Assembly (NCBI RefSeq): GCF_008124605.1
Contig: NZ_VRYN01000001.1
Location: 298,772 to 362,771, forward strand
Direction: 5' to 3'
DNA from: Halobacterium salinarum DSM 3754
GTDB taxonomy: Archaea; Halobacteriota; Halobacteria; Halobacteriales; Halobacteriaceae
Length of the DNA stretch: 64,000 bases
This document shows positions 10,755-19,533 of the stretch, piece after piece; position 1 is the first letter of the stretch; each line of letters starts with the position of its first letter. The translations under genes and the position numbers were made by a program. Under the pieces are notes generated by a model. It saw only the letters and a list, made by a program, of their open reading frames with translations. It was not told the origin of the DNA and did not search any database.

Positions 10755-12275
10755 ATGACAGCGGCCGCAGACCTGATTCTCTACAACGGCGACGTGCACG
10801 TGCTCACCGACACCGCGACGCCCGCGGACCCGGCGCATTCGGCGGTCGCCATCCGGGACGGCCGCATCGTGGGGCTGTCCAACGATTACGACGCGGCGTT
10901 CCGTGCGGACACGGGCACCCGGGAGGTGGATCTCGGCGGCCGGGTGGTTGTGCCGGGGTTCGTGGACGCACACACGCATCTGGCGGTGCTCGGGAAGCAC
11001 GGCGTCCACGCGGACCTCCGGGGGGCCGACAGCCCGGCGGCGGCGACAGCACGGCTGGCCGAGCGCGCCCGCGAGACCGACGCCGGCTGGGTGCTCGGGT
11101 TCGGGTACGACGACAGCCAGTGGAGCGCGGCGCTCTCGACGGCGGATCTGGACGCCGTCAGCGAGGCGCGGCCGGTGGCGGCGATCCGGGAGGACATGCA
11201 CACCGCGACCGTGAACGGCGTCGCGCTGGCCGAGCACGGCGACGAGATGCCGGCCGCGGACGTGGGTGAGGACGGCCGCATCGTCGAGGACGCCGTGGAG
11301 GCCGTCTACGACGCCACCGATCCGGATCTGGCGGGGACGAGGCCGCTGATCGAGGCCGCACAGCGGGAGGCCAACGAGAGGGGGGTGACCGCTGTCCACG
11401 AGATGGTGCGGGACTCGCATGCGCCCCGGGTGTACCGCGAGCTGGACGCGGCTGGCGAGCTCTCCGTGCGGGTGCGGCTGAACTACTGGGCGGACCACCT
11501 CGACGCCGTCCTGGAGACGGGGCTGGTGACGAACCACGGCGGAGGGATGGTCACCGTCGGCGGCATCAAGACGTACACGGACGGCAGCCTCGGCGGGCGG
11601 ACGGCGAAGCTGTCCGAGCCGTACGCCGACGCGCCCGGCGAGACCGGACAGTGGGTCGTCGATCCGTCGGCGCTGGCGGCCCTCGTCGAGCGCGCCGACG
11701 ACGCGGGGTTGCAGGTGGTCGCGCACGCCATCGGTGACGCCGCGGTCGACGCGGTGCTCGACGCCTACGAGGACGCGGGCGAGCGCCGCCACCGCATCGA
11801 GCACGCCGAGCTCGCGTCCGACGACGCCATCGAGCGGATGGCCGACCTCGGCGTGGTGGCGTCGGTGCAGCCGAACTTCCTGAAGTGGGCGGGCAGCGGC
11901 GGGCTCTACGCGGACCGCCTGGGCACCGCGCGCCGGGAAGCCAGCAACCGATTCGCCGACATGCTCGACGCGGGCGTGGACGTGGCGTTCGGCAGCGACT
12001 GTATGCCGCTGGCCCCGCTCGTGGGCGTTCATCACGCGGTGACCGCGCCCGCCGACGCCCAGCGGCTGTCGGTCACGGCGGCGCTGCGGGCGTACACCAG
12101 CGGTGGCGCGCGCGCCGGCTGCCGGGAGGACGAGCAGGGCGTGATTCGGGAGGGCGCGCTCGCCGACCTCACGGTGCTTGACGCGTCGCCGTGGGAGCAC
12201 GCCGACGCGATCGCCGACGAGGTCGGCGTGTCGATGACCGTCGTGGACGGAGCGGTGGTGTACGACGGTCGGTGA
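10755..12275 (+). CDS. Amidohydrolase family protein (YtcJ-like)
   Basis: Metal-dependent hydrolase of the amidohydrolase superfamily, 506 residues. The metal-binding DAHTHL motif is at about residues 72-77. Later ligands include GGIKTYTDGSLGGR, the HAIGDAAVD motif, RIEHAELAS and GSDCMPLAPL. The C-terminus returns to the small beta-domain (ADLTVLDASPW... VVDGAVVYDGR). The reaction is not predictable: YtcJ relatives act on amides or formylated compounds. It has its own upstream gap of 50 bases after the thiamine-binding protein and may be co-transcribed with it. Confidence 0.85.
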   Translation: MTAAADLILYNGDVHVLTDTATPADPAHSAVAIRDGRIVGLSNDYDAAFRADTGTREVDLGGRVVVPGFVDAHTHLAVLGKHGVHADLRGADSPAAATARLAERARETDAGWVLGFGYDDSQWSAALSTADLDAVSEARPVAAIREDMHTATVNGVALAEHGDEMPAADVGEDGRIVEDAVEAVYDATDPDLAGTRPLIEAAQREANERGVTAVHEMVRDSHAPRVYRELDAAGELSVRVRLNYWADHLDAVLETGLVTNHGGGMVTVGGIKTYTDGSLGGRTAKLSEPYADAPGETGQWVVDPSALAALVERADDAGLQVVAHAIGDAAVDAVLDAYEDAGERRHRIEHAELASDDAIERMADLGVVASVQPNFLKWAGSGGLYADRLGTARREASNRFADMLDAGVDVAFGSDCMPLAPLVGVHHAVTAPADAQRLSVTAALRAYTSGGARAGCREDEQGVIREGALADLTVLDASPWEHADAIADEVGVSMTVVDGAVVYDGR

Positions 12276-12353
12276 GGCGGGTGTCAGGCCGGCGTGTTGA
12301 CTACGGTGAGTCTCCCAGTGGCAGTATTGAAGAACTAATCTTTTCATTGTGGA

Positions 12354-12382
12354 GTTCTGAAGTGGTTATTACACTGGTGAAC
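12354..12382. promoter_or_regulatory. Spaced palindrome over the nadA promoter (candidate operator)
   Basis: Two arms, GTTCnnnAGTG (12354-12364) and CACTnnnGAAC (12372-12382), are perfect inverted repeats around a 7-base AT-rich centre GTTATTA. The centre overlaps where a TATA box is expected for nadA (starts at 12388 or 12397). This geometry suits a dimeric helix-turn-helix repressor. The arms are seen directly; the regulatory role is inferred. Confidence 0.5.
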
Positions 12383-12387
12383 TGAAC

Positions 12388-13521
12388 GTGGCACAAATGG
12401 ACACGTCGTCGTTCGAGACCGACCTGAGTCTCTTCAAATACGACGACCTCGAAGCACTTCCCGATGAGTACCGTGAGTTGACACCAACAGCGCGCACCGA
12501 GCGCATCGAGGCGGCGCGCGCCGAACTCGGCGACGACGTCGTGGTGTTGGGCCACAACTATCAGCGCCGCGAGATCGTCGAGCACGCCGACTTCGTCGGC
12601 GACTCCTACCAGCTCTCGAAGGAGGCCGCCAACGCCGACGCCGACTACGTCATCTTCGGCGGCGTGACGTTCATGGCCGAGAGCGCGGACATCATCACCG
12701 ACGACAGCCAGTCGGTGATCCTGCCGTCGATGGAGGCCTCCTGCCCGATGGCGGGGATGGCCGAAGCCCTCCAGGTGGACGCCGCGTGGGCGGACATCAC
12801 CGCCGCCGCCCCCGACGAGACCATCATCCCGATCACGTACATGAACAGCTACGCCGACCTGAAGGCGTTCTGTGCCGAACAGGGCGGGCTGGTCTGTACG
12901 TCCTCGAACGCGCACCGCGCCTTCGAATGGGCGTTCGAGCGCGGCGACAAGGTGTTGTTCCTGCCCGACAAGCACCTCGGCGAGAACACCGCCCACCGCC
13001 TCGGCATGGCGGACGCGACCGTCGAGTGGGACCCCTGGGCCGCCGAGGGGAAGACCGCCGAGGAAGTCGCCGACGCCGACATCGTGCTCTGGGACGGCTA
13101 CTGCCAGGTCCACGAGCGGTTCACGCCCGAGCACGTCGCCGAGGTCCGGGCGGACCACGAGGACGCCAACGTGGTCGTCCACCCCGAATGCCGCCGGGAG
13201 GTCGTCGAAGCGGCCGACGTCGTGGGGTCGACCGCAACGATCACCGAGACCGTCGCGGACGCCGACCCGGGGGAGACGTGGGCCATCGGCACCGAGATCC
13301 ACCTGGCCAACCACCTCCAGCGCTGGCACCCCGAGGTGAACGTCGTCCCGCTGTGCGGGGACGCCTGCATGGACTGCAACGCGATGCGCCAGATCGACCC
13401 GAACTACCTCGCGTGGGTCCTCGAAGAACTCGTCGAAGGCCGCGAGCGCAACGTCATCGAGGTTGACAGCGAGGAAGCGGAGTTGGCACAGGTGGGCCTC
13501 GACCGCATGCTTGAACTCTGA
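12388..13521 (+). CDS. nadA: Quinolinate synthase A
   Basis: Condenses iminoaspartate with dihydroxyacetone phosphate to quinolinate, second step of de novo NAD synthesis. The 377-residue protein has the three pseudo-repeat domains and the Cys ligands expected for a [4Fe-4S] cluster: one in EASCPMAG, one in FCAEQGGLVC, and the CGDACMDCNAM motif near the C-terminus. The GTG at 12388 is used; an in-frame ATG at 12397 (MDTSSFETD) is also possible from the promoter spacing. It is followed after 2 bases by nadB and then nadC in one operon. Confidence 0.95.
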   Translation: MAQMDTSSFETDLSLFKYDDLEALPDEYRELTPTARTERIEAARAELGDDVVVLGHNYQRREIVEHADFVGDSYQLSKEAANADADYVIFGGVTFMAESADIITDDSQSVILPSMEASCPMAGMAEALQVDAAWADITAAAPDETIIPITYMNSYADLKAFCAEQGGLVCTSSNAHRAFEWAFERGDKVLFLPDKHLGENTAHRLGMADATVEWDPWAAEGKTAEEVADADIVLWDGYCQVHERFTPEHVAEVRADHEDANVVVHPECRREVVEAADVVGSTATITETVADADPGETWAIGTEIHLANHLQRWHPEVNVVPLCGDACMDCNAMRQIDPNYLAWVLEELVEGRERNVIEVDSEEAELAQVGLDRMLEL

Positions 13522-13523
13522 CG

Positions 13524-15053
13524 ATGACCGACGCCACCACCACCGACGTACTCGTACTTGGATCGGGCATCGCGGGGTGTGGGGCCGCGCTGGCCGCCGC
13601 CCGCGAGGGCGCGAGCGTGCTCGTCGCGACGAAGGCCCAACAGCCCGCTGACGCCAGCACCGACTGGGCACAGGGCGGCATCGCCACCACCCGTGACGAC
13701 CCCGAGTCGCTGAAACGGGACATCCTGGCGGCCGGCGACGGGGAGGCCGACCCCGAGGCCGTGGACGCACTCGTGGGCGACGCCGCCGCGGCCGTCGAGG
13801 ACGTGCTCGTGGACACGCTGGGCGTGCCCTTCGATGGCGAGGAGGGGTTCGACTACGCTCGGGAGGCCGCCCACTCGGCGGCGCGCATCCTGCACGTGGA
13901 CGCCGCCACGGGCCACCACATCCTGGGGCCGTTCCTCCGACACCTCGACGCCCACGAGAACGTCGACATGCTGGAGGACGCCGCCGCCCTCGATCTGATC
14001 ACCGACGAGGGGGCGGTGACCGGCGCGCTGCTCGACCGCAACCCCCGAACGGGCGACCGCGCCGAGACTGGGGTGCCGGTGTTCGCCGGATCGACGGTGC
14101 TCGCGACGGGCGGCATCGGCGACCTCTATCGGCGCTCGACGAACCCGCGCGGATCGACGGGCGACGGCGTCGCGATGGCCGCGCTGGCCGGGGCCGACGT
14201 CACCGACGCCGAGTACGTCCAGTTCCATCCGACCGCCTACGACGACGCCGACCCGTTCCTGGTCTCGGAGGCGGTGCGGGGCGAGGGCGCGCTCCTGCGG
14301 AACGCCGACGGCGAGCGGTTCATGCCGGACTACCACGAGGACGCCGAGCTCGCGCCCCGCGACGTGGTCGCGCGTGCCGTGGCAGCCGAACGGGACGCCA
14401 CGGGCGAGGTCAGGCTGGACGTCTCCCCGCTCGCGTTCGCCGAGGAGTTCCCCGGGCTGGCGGAGGCCTGCGCGGACCGCGGCGTCGACTGGGAGACCGG
14501 CATCCCGGTTGCGCCCTGCGAGCACTTCCTTTGTGGCGGCGTGGCCGTCGACACGGTGGGACGGACGAGCCTCGACCGGCTGTTCGCGGTCGGCGAGTGC
14601 GCCCGCACGGGCGTCCACGGCGCGAACCGGCTGGCGTCCACGAGCCTGCTCGAAGGCCTCGTTTGGGGGTTGCGCGCCGGCGAGACGGCGGCCGGTGACG
14701 ATCGCGCGCCGGCACCGAGCGAGCCGCCCGAGCTGCGGGACCGCGACCCCGACCTTCCCGACGGGTTCGCCGCCGAGAAGTTCCGGCGGCTGCGCCGCGT
14801 GATGGACGAACACGTCGGCCTCCGGCGCACCGGCGCGGACCTCCAGCGCGCGCAGGGCGTGCTCCGCCGGCTCAAAGGCGAGGTCGATTCGTACGCCCGC
14901 ACGCGGACGAGTCGTGACCTCTACCAGCTCCGGAACGCCGCCGTCGTCGGGCTGCTGATCGCGCGGGCCGCCGGTGAGAACCCGGAGAGCGCCGGCTGCC
15001 ACCACCGCAGCGACGAGGCTGCCGCCGAGGAGGCCCCCGATGCCGGTCACTGA
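13524..15053 (+). CDS. nadB: L-aspartate oxidase
   Basis: FAD-dependent oxidation of aspartate to iminoaspartate, feeding NadA. The 509-residue protein starts with the dinucleotide-binding motif VLVLGSGIAGCGAALAA, has DWAQGGIA, the VLATGGIGDLY motif, the substrate-binding FHPTAYDD and EAVRGEGALLRN regions, and CEHFLCGGVAVD in the FAD domain, then a helical C-terminal domain. The N-terminus lacks any export signal. Its 3' end overlaps nadC by 14 bases. The C-terminal tail (ESAGCHHRSDEAAAEE) is truncated or degenerate relative to some homologues but in the usual size range. Confidence 0.94.
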   Translation: MTDATTTDVLVLGSGIAGCGAALAAAREGASVLVATKAQQPADASTDWAQGGIATTRDDPESLKRDILAAGDGEADPEAVDALVGDAAAAVEDVLVDTLGVPFDGEEGFDYAREAAHSAARILHVDAATGHHILGPFLRHLDAHENVDMLEDAAALDLITDEGAVTGALLDRNPRTGDRAETGVPVFAGSTVLATGGIGDLYRRSTNPRGSTGDGVAMAALAGADVTDAEYVQFHPTAYDDADPFLVSEAVRGEGALLRNADGERFMPDYHEDAELAPRDVVARAVAAERDATGEVRLDVSPLAFAEEFPGLAEACADRGVDWETGIPVAPCEHFLCGGVAVDTVGRTSLDRLFAVGECARTGVHGANRLASTSLLEGLVWGLRAGETAAGDDRAPAPSEPPELRDRDPDLPDGFAAEKFRRLRRVMDEHVGLRRTGADLQRAQGVLRRLKGEVDSYARTRTSRDLYQLRNAAVVGLLIARAAGENPESAGCHHRSDEAAAEEAPDAGH

Positions 15054-15846
15054 CGCCGACGTGGAGCGGTGGCTGCGCGAGGACCTCGGCCACCACGACG
15101 TGACCAACGACGTGCCCGGCGAAACCACGGGCCGACTGGTCGCCAAGCAGGCCGGCGTCGCCGCCGGCCTCGACGCCGCCGTGCGGGTCTTCGAGTATCT
15201 CGGCTGCGAGGCCGACGCCCCCGCGGCGGCCGGCGACCGGATCGACGCCGGCGACACCGTGCTCCGGGTTTCGGGGGCCGCACAGAGCGTGCTCCGGGCC
15301 GAGCGCGTCGCCGTGAACGTCGCCGGCCACGCGTCCGGCGTCGCGACGAAGACCCGGCGCGCGGTCGCCGCCGCCCGCGAGGCGAGCGACGACGTGGCGA
15401 TCGCGGGCACCCGGAAAACCACCCCCGGGCTGCGGGGCGTCGAGAAGCGCGCGGTGGTCGCGGGCGGCGGCGACACCCACCGCCTGGACCTCTCGCACAT
15501 GGTGATGGTGAAGGACAACCACGTCGCCGAGCTCGGCCTCGAAGGAGCCATCGAGCGCTTCCGGGCGGCGAAGAGCTTCGCGACGAAACTCGACGTGGAG
15601 GTCGAGACCCCCGAGGACGCGCCCCGGGCCGCCGACGCCGGCGCGGACATCGTCCTGCTGGACAACATGACGCCGGCGGAGACCGAGCGCGCCGTCGACC
15701 TGCTCGACGGCGCGGCGCTCGCGGAGGCCAGCGGCGGCATCACCGTCGACGACGTGCCCGCGTACGCGGCCACGGGGGTCGATGTCATCTCGATGGGGGC
15801 GCTGACCCACTCCGCGCCCACCCTCGATCTCTCCTTCCGGACGTAG
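15040..15846 (+). CDS. nadC: Nicotinate-nucleotide pyrophosphorylase (carboxylating)
   Basis: Converts quinolinate and PRPP to nicotinate mononucleotide, 268 residues. Family motifs are present: ERVAVNVAGHASGVAT, TRKTTPGLRGVEKRAVVAGGG, HRLDLSHMVMVKDNH, EVETPEDA and GVDVISMGALTHSAP. The ATG at 15040 lies inside the nadB 3' end; a longer in-frame start at 14974 would only read nadB sequence. It completes a nadA-nadB-nadC operon. Its stop is immediately followed by the stop of the convergent TrmB-like gene, with no spacer. Confidence 0.95.
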   Translation: MPVTDADVERWLREDLGHHDVTNDVPGETTGRLVAKQAGVAAGLDAAVRVFEYLGCEADAPAAAGDRIDAGDTVLRVSGAAQSVLRAERVAVNVAGHASGVATKTRRAVAAAREASDDVAIAGTRKTTPGLRGVEKRAVVAGGGDTHRLDLSHMVMVKDNHVAELGLEGAIERFRAAKSFATKLDVEVETPEDAPRAADAGADIVLLDNMTPAETERAVDLLDGAALAEASGGITVDDVPAYAATGVDVISMGALTHSAPTLDLSFRT

Positions 15847-16638
15847 TCAGCGGAGCGCGGACAGCGTCTCGGCGCGCTCCCACGCCCGCTCGAAGCGGTC
15901 CTGCAGCCGCGCCAGCAGGGCGTCGTCGCGGAGTTCCACCGCGCCGAGGCGCTCGCCCTCGTCGAGAGGGTGGGGCACGTGGAGGTAGACGCGGTCGTCG
16001 TCCACGATATCGAAGGTCGCAGCGAGGGCCGTGGTGACGCGCAGCGACACGGCCTCGCGGTCGAGGTACGCGTCGCGGACCGCCGCCGGAACCGTGTCGA
16101 GGACCGGCGCAGCCACGAGCACGCGCACCGACTGCTCGGTTGGCAGCGTCTCGTCGAACGCCGCGATCTCGGCGTCGTAGCGGTCCCAGGGCGCGCCGAC
16201 GTAAGGGCGACTCATGGCCGACCGGACCTCGTCGCTGGCGTCTTCGAACACCTGGCGGGTGAGCGAGACGGCCGTCTCGCTGCCGAGTGGGGCGGTCCAG
16301 AAGCGGCTCTCGGTCGGCGGGACGGCCGCGAGTTCGTCGCCGAGGGCGGCCGCGAGGCGTTCGTAGCGGTCGGTCTGCTCGGCGAGTTCCCGCTTGCGCT
16401 CCGCCAGCAGCCGGTCGGCCGCCGTCTCGGGGTCAACCGCACAGTACCGTGTCGGCTCCCCCGGCCGCGTCTCGACGAGGTCGCGCGCCGCGAGGCCGTT
16501 CAGCACGTCGTAGACGCGTCCCATGGGGACGCCGCTGGCGTCCGAGACGGCGCGCGCCGTCGACGGGCCGCGCGCCAGCAGGGCGCGGTAGCACTGCTCT
16601 TCGTACCCCGAGAGCCCGAGTTCGGCGAGCCGCGACAT
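15847..16638 (-). CDS. TrmB-like transcriptional regulator
   Basis: A 263-residue regulator. The N-terminal winged helix (LSGYEEQCYRALLARG... SDASGVPMGRVYDVLNGL) is followed by a coiled-coil-like stretch (AERKRELAEQTDRYERL) and a C-terminal sensor region of about 150 residues. I chose MSRLAELG; nine more residues are possible upstream. It is convergent with nadABC and divergent from the SMR exporter. TrmB proteins usually sense small metabolites, often sugars. Here it could act on nadABC, on the exporter or elsewhere; nothing in the sequence decides this. A paralogue lies at 30999. Confidence 0.85.
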   Translation of the reverse strand: MSRLAELGLSGYEEQCYRALLARGPSTARAVSDASGVPMGRVYDVLNGLAARDLVETRPGEPTRYCAVDPETAADRLLAERKRELAEQTDRYERLAAALGDELAAVPPTESRFWTAPLGSETAVSLTRQVFEDASDEVRSAMSRPYVGAPWDRYDAEIAAFDETLPTEQSVRVLVAAPVLDTVPAAVRDAYLDREAVSLRVTTALAATFDIVDDDRVYLHVPHPLDEGERLGAVELRDDALLARLQDRFERAWERAETLSALR

Positions 16639-16740
16639 ACCGGGCTGCGGGCGGCCGGACCGCAAGTAGCTGCCGGAAACGCGCTACAAGTGGCACCACG
16701 TTCGGAAACGCACTTTCCCCGGCCGAACGACACAGCGGTC

Positions 16741-17079
16741 GTGCATCCATACGCGTATCTGGCGGCGGCGATCGCCGCGGAGGTGGCCGGCACGACCGCG
16801 CTGAAACTGTCCGAGGGGTTCTCGAACCCCGCGCCGAGCGTCGTCGTGCTCGTGGGCTACGTGAGTTCGTTTTACTTCCTCGGCCTCGTCCTGGAGGAAC
16901 TCCCGGTCGGGGTGGTGTACGGGACGTGGGCGGCCGTCGGCATCGTCGCGACGGCGCTCGTCGGCGTGGTCGTGTTCGAGGAGTCGGTCGACGTGGCCGG
17001 TGTCGTCGGGCTTGCGCTCATTGTCGCGGGCGTCGTCGTGTTGAACGTCGCCTCGGACGCCTACACGCCGGCGCACTGA
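16741..17079 (+). CDS. hsmR: Small multidrug resistance (SMR) exporter, HsmR
   Basis: Proton-coupled efflux pump of the EmrE family, 112 residues with four membrane helices. The conserved membrane glutamate lies in AAAIAAEVAGTTALK (residue 14 counting from the GTG start). Later motifs are YVSSFYFLGLVLEELPVGVVYGTWAAVG and the V/A-rich fourth helix. Valine plus alanine dominate its composition, as described for the Halobacterium HsmR protein. The start is GTG at 16741. It is divergent from the TrmB-like gene and may be controlled by it. I am confident of the family, and the identity rests on memory of the published protein. Confidence 0.9.
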   Translation: MHPYAYLAAAIAAEVAGTTALKLSEGFSNPAPSVVVLVGYVSSFYFLGLVLEELPVGVVYGTWAAVGIVATALVGVVVFEESVDVAGVVGLALIVAGVVVLNVASDAYTPAH

Positions 17080-17081
17080 GG

Positions 17082-18608
17082 TCACTCCAGCAGCGACGCC
17101 CCCGTCATCACGGTCGGCCGGTCGATGCCGAGCACGTCCAGCAGCGTCGGCGCGATGTCCCGGAGCGCGCCGCCGTCGCGGACGGCCGCGGTGTCGCCGG
17201 ACGCGGGCGGAAGCGAGACGAACGGCACGGGGTTGAACGTGTGGGCGGTGTGTGGGTCGGCGGGCGTCCCCAGGTCGTCGGCGTTGCCGTGGTCGGCCGT
17301 GAGGAAGGCGTGTGCGCCGGCGTCGTTGAGCGCGGGCACGAGGCGGCCGAGTTCCCGGTCGACGGCTTCGACGGCCTCGATGGCGGCGTCGAAGTCGCCG
17401 GTGTGCCCGACCATGTCGGGGTTGGCGTAGTTCAACACGAGCACGTCCGGGTCGTCGCCGGCCAGCGCGTCCAGCACGGTGTCGGTGACCGCGGGCGCGC
17501 TCATCGCGGGCTGCTCGTCGTAGGTCGGCACGTCCGGGCTGTCCACGATCGTCCGCGTTTCGCCGTCGAACGCGACCTCGCGGCCGCCGTTGAGGAAATA
17601 CGTCACGTGGGCGTACTTCTCCGACTCCGCGACCCGGAGTTGGGTGTGGTCGTGGGCTGCGAGCACCGCCCCGAGCGTGTCCGTGGGCTCCGCGGCGGGG
17701 AACGCCACCGGGCAGTCGAACGTCTCGTCGTACTCGGTCATCGTCACCACCGGCACGGCCGGCGGGTTCGTCTCGATGCCGTCGGCGTCCCAGTCCGCGG
17801 GGTGGATGTCCGCGAGCAGCCGGGTGAGCTGGCGGGCGCGGTCCGCCCGGAAGTTCGCGAACACCACGGCGTCGCCGTCGCTGAGCGCGGCGCCGCCCTC
17901 GATGGTCGTGGGTTCGACGAACTCGTCGGTGTCGCCGCGCTCGTAGGAGTCGGTGACGGCGTCGACCGCGGCAGCGGCGTGATGGGCGACCCCGTCGGAC
18001 CGCGTGATGGCGTCGTACGCGCGCTTCGTGCGCGCCCAGTTCTGGTCGCGGTCCATCGCGTAGTACCGCCCGGAGACGGACGCCACGTCGCCGGTGCCGT
18101 GCTCGTCGGCGACGGCTTCGAGGTCGGCGAGGTAGTCCTCGCCGCCGGTCGGCGAGGTGTCCCGGCCGTCGGTGAACGCGTGCACGGCCGCCTCGACGCC
18201 GCGTCCGGCGGCGCACTCCACGAGCGCGTGGATGTGCTGTTGGTCGGCGTGGACGCCGCCGTCCGAGACCAGACCCATGACGTGCAGCGTGCCGCCGGTG
18301 TCGGCGACGTGGTCGAGTGCGCCGGAGATGGCGTCGTTCCCGCAGAGGTCGCCCGCGGCGATGGCGTCCTCGATGCGCGTGTACGCCTGCTTCACGACGC
18401 GGCCCGCGCCGATGGTGAGGTGGCCGACCTCGCTGTTGCCCATCTGGCCGTCGGGCAACCCCACGTCCCGGCCGGACGTGGTCAGCGTCCCGAACGCGCC
18501 TCGTTCGGCGTACTCGTCGAAGGTCGGGGTGTCGGCGGCCCGGACTGCGTCGCGTCTGTCGTGGTCGCCGAGGCCCCAGCCGTCCAGAATCACAAGCGCG
18601 GCCTGCAT
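17082..18608 (-). CDS. gpmI: 2,3-bisphosphoglycerate-independent phosphoglycerate mutase
   Basis: Interconverts 3- and 2-phosphoglycerate in glycolysis/gluconeogenesis using two Mn ions. The start MQAALVILDGWGLGD (ATG at 18606-18608) gives 508 residues, the family size. Visible features are the LPDGQMGNSEVGHLTIGAGR motif with the phosphorylated Ser, the HVMGLVSDGGVHADQQHI region, TDGRDTSPTGG, YAMDRDQNW, and the C-terminal LNYANPDMVGHTGD and FLTADHGNADD metal ligands. A frame extending to 18722 has no support. It is convergent with hsmR (2 bases apart). Confidence 0.95.
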   Translation of the reverse strand: MQAALVILDGWGLGDHDRRDAVRAADTPTFDEYAERGAFGTLTTSGRDVGLPDGQMGNSEVGHLTIGAGRVVKQAYTRIEDAIAAGDLCGNDAISGALDHVADTGGTLHVMGLVSDGGVHADQQHIHALVECAAGRGVEAAVHAFTDGRDTSPTGGEDYLADLEAVADEHGTGDVASVSGRYYAMDRDQNWARTKRAYDAITRSDGVAHHAAAAVDAVTDSYERGDTDEFVEPTTIEGGAALSDGDAVVFANFRADRARQLTRLLADIHPADWDADGIETNPPAVPVVTMTEYDETFDCPVAFPAAEPTDTLGAVLAAHDHTQLRVAESEKYAHVTYFLNGGREVAFDGETRTIVDSPDVPTYDEQPAMSAPAVTDTVLDALAGDDPDVLVLNYANPDMVGHTGDFDAAIEAVEAVDRELGRLVPALNDAGAHAFLTADHGNADDLGTPADPHTAHTFNPVPFVSLPPASGDTAAVRDGGALRDIAPTLLDVLGIDRPTVMTGASLLE

Positions 18609-18725
18609 GTACGGGGCTGTGGCAGCCGGGAGTATGTAGGTGTCGTGTCGCTGCCCGCCGCGAGCGTGGCCGCCCAGTCGACGCGGCTTCGGAACGGCGT
18701 TCGGGACGAGCGCGTCCAGCAATCG

Positions 18726-18980
18726 TTACGCGTCGTCAGCGGGGCGCTCGTCGTTGTCGAACTCGGCGCCACACTCGCCACACACCATGTGGTCGGTGGG
18801 GGCGGTGCGCTGTGGGGCGACGACGCCGCAGTCCGGGCAAACGCTGTAGGGGCGTTCGTCTGCGGGGGCGCCGGGGTCGACGTCGACGTGAATCCAGGCG
18901 TCGGGGTTGGTCTCGTCGTAGAGTTCGACGCCGCTGTCGGTGCGCCGCCAGTTCACCGAGTTCGCGCGGTGTTGCTGCAT
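18726..18980 (-). CDS. Small zinc-finger protein (unknown role)
   Basis: An 84-residue acidic protein. Two CxxC pairs, CPDC (residue about 48) and CGEC (about 68), probably bind one zinc ion. The N-terminal half (NSVNWRRTDSGVELYDETNPDAWIHVD) is a short beta-rich segment. Such zinc-finger microproteins are common and mostly unstudied in haloarchaea. It sits upstream of gpmI on the same strand, about 117 bases away. A TATA-like GTTAACTA lies about 20-30 bases before its ATG on the minus strand. Confidence 0.72.
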   Translation of the reverse strand: MQQHRANSVNWRRTDSGVELYDETNPDAWIHVDVDPGAPADERPYSVCPDCGVVAPQRTAPTDHMVCGECGAEFDNDERPADDA

Positions 18981-19086
18981 CCACCGCTGGCTACCACGTC
19001 CGAGTAGTTAACAATTCTGACAAAAGTTGCTTCGGTCGCGAGTAAAGGATAAGGAGCGCCCGGGTAGTGTTCACGCCCGTACCACG

Positions 19087-19533
19087 TTACGTCGTCTTGT
19101 TCACGTGACGAATCGCGGTTTCGTTCACGTGGTACAGCGAACGGACGGGAACGCCGTCGGCACTCCTGTCCGGTGTCCCATAGGAGTACGACCCGTCAAT
19201 CCTCACGTAAAGACCACCATCACTTCGGTTTAGGACAGTTACGTTTACTGGCTGAAGATACCCCAGTTCGAAGTACGTAAGTTCGTATTGGTCTCGAAGT
19301 TCGTTCTGTAGTCGAGCCGTTTCGAATGCTACAACAGCCTGCTTCACGGTTTCATTGGTCGGGTTTTCCGGGGCATCAGGGTACGTCGCCTGTGGTATGG
19401 TGGTAGACGCAGTGGTGGTCGAGGCTGATGCAGTTGTCTGGTTCCGGACGGGTTCCATGATTGGAGAGCCCAGACAGCCTGCTGCCGCAAGTAGAGCGAT
19501 CAGAACGAGGGGTATGGTTGCGGAGCGGACCAT
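19087..19533 (-). CDS. Putative lipoprotein of unknown function
   Basis: 148 residues with a Sec-type lipoprotein signal: VRSATIPLVLIALLAAAGC, the Cys at residue 19-20 being the lipid anchor. A Thr/Ser-rich linker follows (ASASTTTASTTIPQ), then about 100 residues with four to five N-glycosylation sequons (NQT, NET, NVT, NRS, NKT). The body has no family I recognise. The minus-strand TATA element AATTATTAAGG (about 19555-19565) predicts a leaderless mRNA. The gene borders the AT-rich island and its promoter lies inside it. Confidence 0.62.
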   Translation of the reverse strand: MVRSATIPLVLIALLAAAGCLGSPIMEPVRNQTTASASTTTASTTIPQATYPDAPENPTNETVKQAVVAFETARLQNELRDQYELTYFELGYLQPVNVTVLNRSDGGLYVRIDGSYSYGTPDRSADGVPVRSLYHVNETAIRHVNKTT

